Of a DNA stretch of 7,846 nucleotides, positions 6,327 through 7,846 are shown one piece after another. Under the pieces are notes generated by a model. The model saw nothing but the letters and a program-made list of their open reading frames with translations, was not told the DNA's origin and ran no database searches. A program made the position numbers and the translations under genes. Every line of letters begins with the position of its first letter. Positions within the stretch are counted from its first letter, which is position 1. The DNA lies in the NCBI GenBank assembly GCA_029934775.1, contig JAOZLO010000117.1, positions 1 to 7,846 on the forward strand, read 5' to 3'. This DNA is from Desulfocapsaceae bacterium. GTDB taxonomy: Bacteria; Desulfobacterota; Desulfobulbia; Desulfobulbales; Desulfocapsaceae.

Positions 6327-6884
6327 GTGATTATGGATTTAGTCGACCTTATAGCGGAAAAACGATTTTTAGGCCAGGAGTTTCTAACATGGCTCTGGTG
6401 GAAGAGTGAGGAGCGTGGAGGCACCATTGAACTGCCATCTGTGGGGGATGTAACTGTTGTTTTTGAAAAACATATGCTTTTGGAGTTTGGTGAAGGAGAG
6501 TCAAGCGAGAAGATCATATGTTCAGGGTTGCAGGCAGAGTTGCAGGAAGCCAGGACTGGTCTGCAGATGGGTAAGAAGCTTGAACAGGCGAGAATTGTGC
6601 TTGGCCACAACAGTTATGAGTACAGTTTTACTCTTGCAGCAGCGCTTATGGAGTTCAGGAATGTACGCTTACCAAAAACAGAAGCAACGGAAAGTGATCG
6701 GGGTGAAAACCCGGAAGAAGTTGAAGGTATGATACTTGAGCGAATCTTTCTCTTTGAAGAGTTGATTCGACTGGTGAATGTCATTTTTCTTAAATTTTTA
6801 CAAGTGCGGCTGGGTGAAGAGTGGCAAGATGAATTGATAAGGGTACGGGCCTGGATCCATAAAGCGGGTGTGGTGGCGTCGTAA
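6327..6884 (+). CDS. 185-aa protein, probable C-terminal half of a split RdgC
   Basis: Conserved-looking soluble protein 33 bp after rdgC and in the same transcript. Pattern comparison with the C-terminal half of E. coli RdgC is suggestive: LTWLWWKSEERGG (20-32) against LTEWVRSG; ELQEARTGLQMGKKLEQARIVL (about 71-92) against EITNHIEAGKVVTKLAL; YEYSFTLAAALMEFRNVRL against RIQFVMCDDGSLKRLKF; and a long closing helix (IFLFEELIRLVNVIFLKFLQ) against the [20 protein letters not shown] region. So it may complete the ring together with the upstream product (inference, low identity). An acidic linker rich in Glu (about 112-128) precedes the last helix. Start could be GTG 6327 (AGGAAAG at 6316-6322, four bases away) or ATG 6333 (ten bases away); the first two residues are thus uncertain. 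No catalytic motif is visible. Confidence 0.7.
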   Translation: MIMDLVDLIAEKRFLGQEFLTWLWWKSEERGGTIELPSVGDVTVVFEKHMLLEFGEGESSEKIICSGLQAELQEARTGLQMGKKLEQARIVLGHNSYEYSFTLAAALMEFRNVRLPKTEATESDRGENPEEVEGMILERIFLFEELIRLVNVIFLKFLQVRLGEEWQDELIRVRAWIHKAGVVAS

Positions 6885-6980
6885 ACAAGCATTTTACTTA
6901 GCCTTTCCTGATTTCTTATGCTATTTATTGCGATTTTGTCATAGATAACAACCGATAATTCAGAAAAATTGAGTGGGATT
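6885..6980. other. 96-bp gap upstream of gatB
   Basis: AT-rich, no gene. An imperfect palindrome TTGTCATAGATAACAA is present, and GATAAT could serve as a -10 for gatB but has no well-spaced -35 (TTGCGA is 20 bp away). No T-tract terminator for the upstream gene was found. Confidence 0.3.
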
Positions 6981-7846
6981 ATGGAGTTTGAAACAGTAAT
7001 AGGGCTGGAAATACATGCCCAGTTAAAAACCGAATCAAAAATATTTTGCGGATGTTCAACAGCTTTCGGGGCACCTCCGAATACGCATACCTGTCAAATT
7101 TGTCTTGGTATGCCGGGGGTACTCCCGGTATTGAACAAAAAAGTTGTTGCGTTTTCGATTAAAATGGGCCTCGCAACTGGTTCAGTTATCAATCGACACA
7201 ATATATTTGCCAGAAAAAACTATTTCTATCCTGACTTACCAAAAGGGTATCAGACTTCTCAGTTTGATCTGCCGATCATTGGGCCTGGAAGAATAGAAAT
7301 TGAGACGGATGGTATTAAAAAAATGATTGGTATTACCCGGATGCATATGGAAGAGGATGCAGGGAAGCTCATTCATGATGAAGTTGATCCCGTTTCGTAT
7401 GTGGATCTGAATCGTACAGGAACCCCTCTTCTTGAGATTGTTTCTGAACCAGATATGCGATCGCCGGCAGAGGCCTATGGTTATCTGAAAAAAATTCATT
7501 CTATTCTTCGCTATCTCGATATCTGTGATGGAAATATGCAGGAAGGCAGTTTCCGTTGTGATGCAAATATTTCTCTGCGTCCACTTGGCCAGGAAGAGCT
7601 GGGTACACGTACAGAGTTAAAAAATATGAACTCCTTCAGGAATGTTCAAAGTGCACTGGAATATGAAGTTCGCAGGCAACGGGATATTTTGCTTGACGGA
7701 GGAAAGGTCGTGCAGGAGACACTTCTCTGGAATCCGGATAAAAACTGTACAGAATCAATGCGGGGGAAAGAAGACGCTCATGATTACAGGTATTTCCCAT
7801 GTCCGGATCTAGTTCCTGTCGAAATCAGTGAGCAGTGGATAGAAGA
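6981..7846 (+). CDS. gatB: Aspartyl/glutamyl-tRNA(Asn/Gln) amidotransferase subunit B (3' partial)
   Basis: The frame opens at ATG 6981 and runs without a stop to the window edge (288 codons of roughly 475-480). The N-terminus [12 protein letters not shown] is near invariant in GatB and fixes the start, though only a weak GAG/GGG stands before it. The family signature [13 protein letters not shown] is at residues 141-153, and [12 protein letters not shown] follows. E10, H12 and the MHMEED acidic residues (E124/E125) match the active pocket in which GatB activates and amidates misacylated Glu-tRNA(Gln) or Asp-tRNA(Asn). Four cysteines (C23, C25, C38, C41) form a possible zinc site. GatB works with GatA, which supplies ammonia, and GatC; neither lies in this window, so gatB is not in a gatCAB order here. 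Cytoplasmic housekeeping enzyme. Confidence 0.97.
   Translation, partial: MEFETVIGLEIHAQLKTESKIFCGCSTAFGAPPNTHTCQICLGMPGVLPVLNKKVVAFSIKMGLATGSVINRHNIFARKNYFYPDLPKGYQTSQFDLPIIGPGRIEIETDGIKKMIGITRMHMEEDAGKLIHDEVDPVSYVDLNRTGTPLLEIVSEPDMRSPAEAYGYLKKIHSILRYLDICDGNMQEGSFRCDANISLRPLGQEELGTRTELKNMNSFRNVQSALEYEVRRQRDILLDGGKVVQETLLWNPDKNCTESMRGKEDAHDYRYFPCPDLVPVEISEQWIE

Noticed and set aside
1..7846. CRISPR array, insertion sequence, integrase or rRNA/tRNA gene
   Set aside because: No regularly spaced repeats, transposase or recombinase motifs, terminal inverted repeats or RNA gene signatures were found.

Overview
The window most resembles a mid-GC Desulfobacterota (former Deltaproteobacteria) chromosome. 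That assignment rests on the style of the short RdgC-family protein, a stand-alone gatB, and codon use around the middle of the GC range. It is an inference from remembered family resemblance, not a search. The window joins an accessory, defence-like region (1-5557) to housekeeping DNA (5688-7846).

Region by region: (1) 1-1367 is the C-terminal part of a superfamily 1 UPF1/DNA2-like helicase on the + strand, with its start outside the window. (2) 1364-1893 is a type II toxin-antitoxin pair of the DinJ-YafQ kind on the - strand; the toxin and helicase stop codons interlock. A promoter/operator for the pair lies at 1948-1988. (3) 1990-2177 is a structured leader holding a small possible ORF, a terminator-like hairpin and a second hairpin. 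(4) 2178-5557 is a compact + strand operon: an unrecognised 278-aa protein, then two different P-loop ATPases of the BrxC/BrxD (DUF2791) superfamily. The first junction overlaps by one base (TAATG) and the second has a 9-bp gap. (5) 5688-6884 holds an RdgC-like protein of only 201 aa followed by a 185-aa protein. I think the second corresponds to the missing C-terminal half of RdgC, giving a split RdgC. (6) 6981-7846 is the 5' part of gatB, cut by the window edge.

How the genes may work together: helicase, unknown subunit and two tandem BrxD-like ATPases look like the motor part of a BREX-like or Shango-like anti-mobile-element system. No TerB, methylase, PglZ or recognisable nuclease is visible, so it is not a complete known type here; effectors may lie upstream. 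The DinJ-YafQ module sits in the middle of this cassette, between helicase and ATPases, where it could stabilise the locus. It also cuts the cassette into two transcription units, so the downstream genes would need their own promoter and leader. RdgC and GatB are probably chromosomal neighbours, not part of the cassette, although RdgC is itself a DNA-binding recombination modulator.
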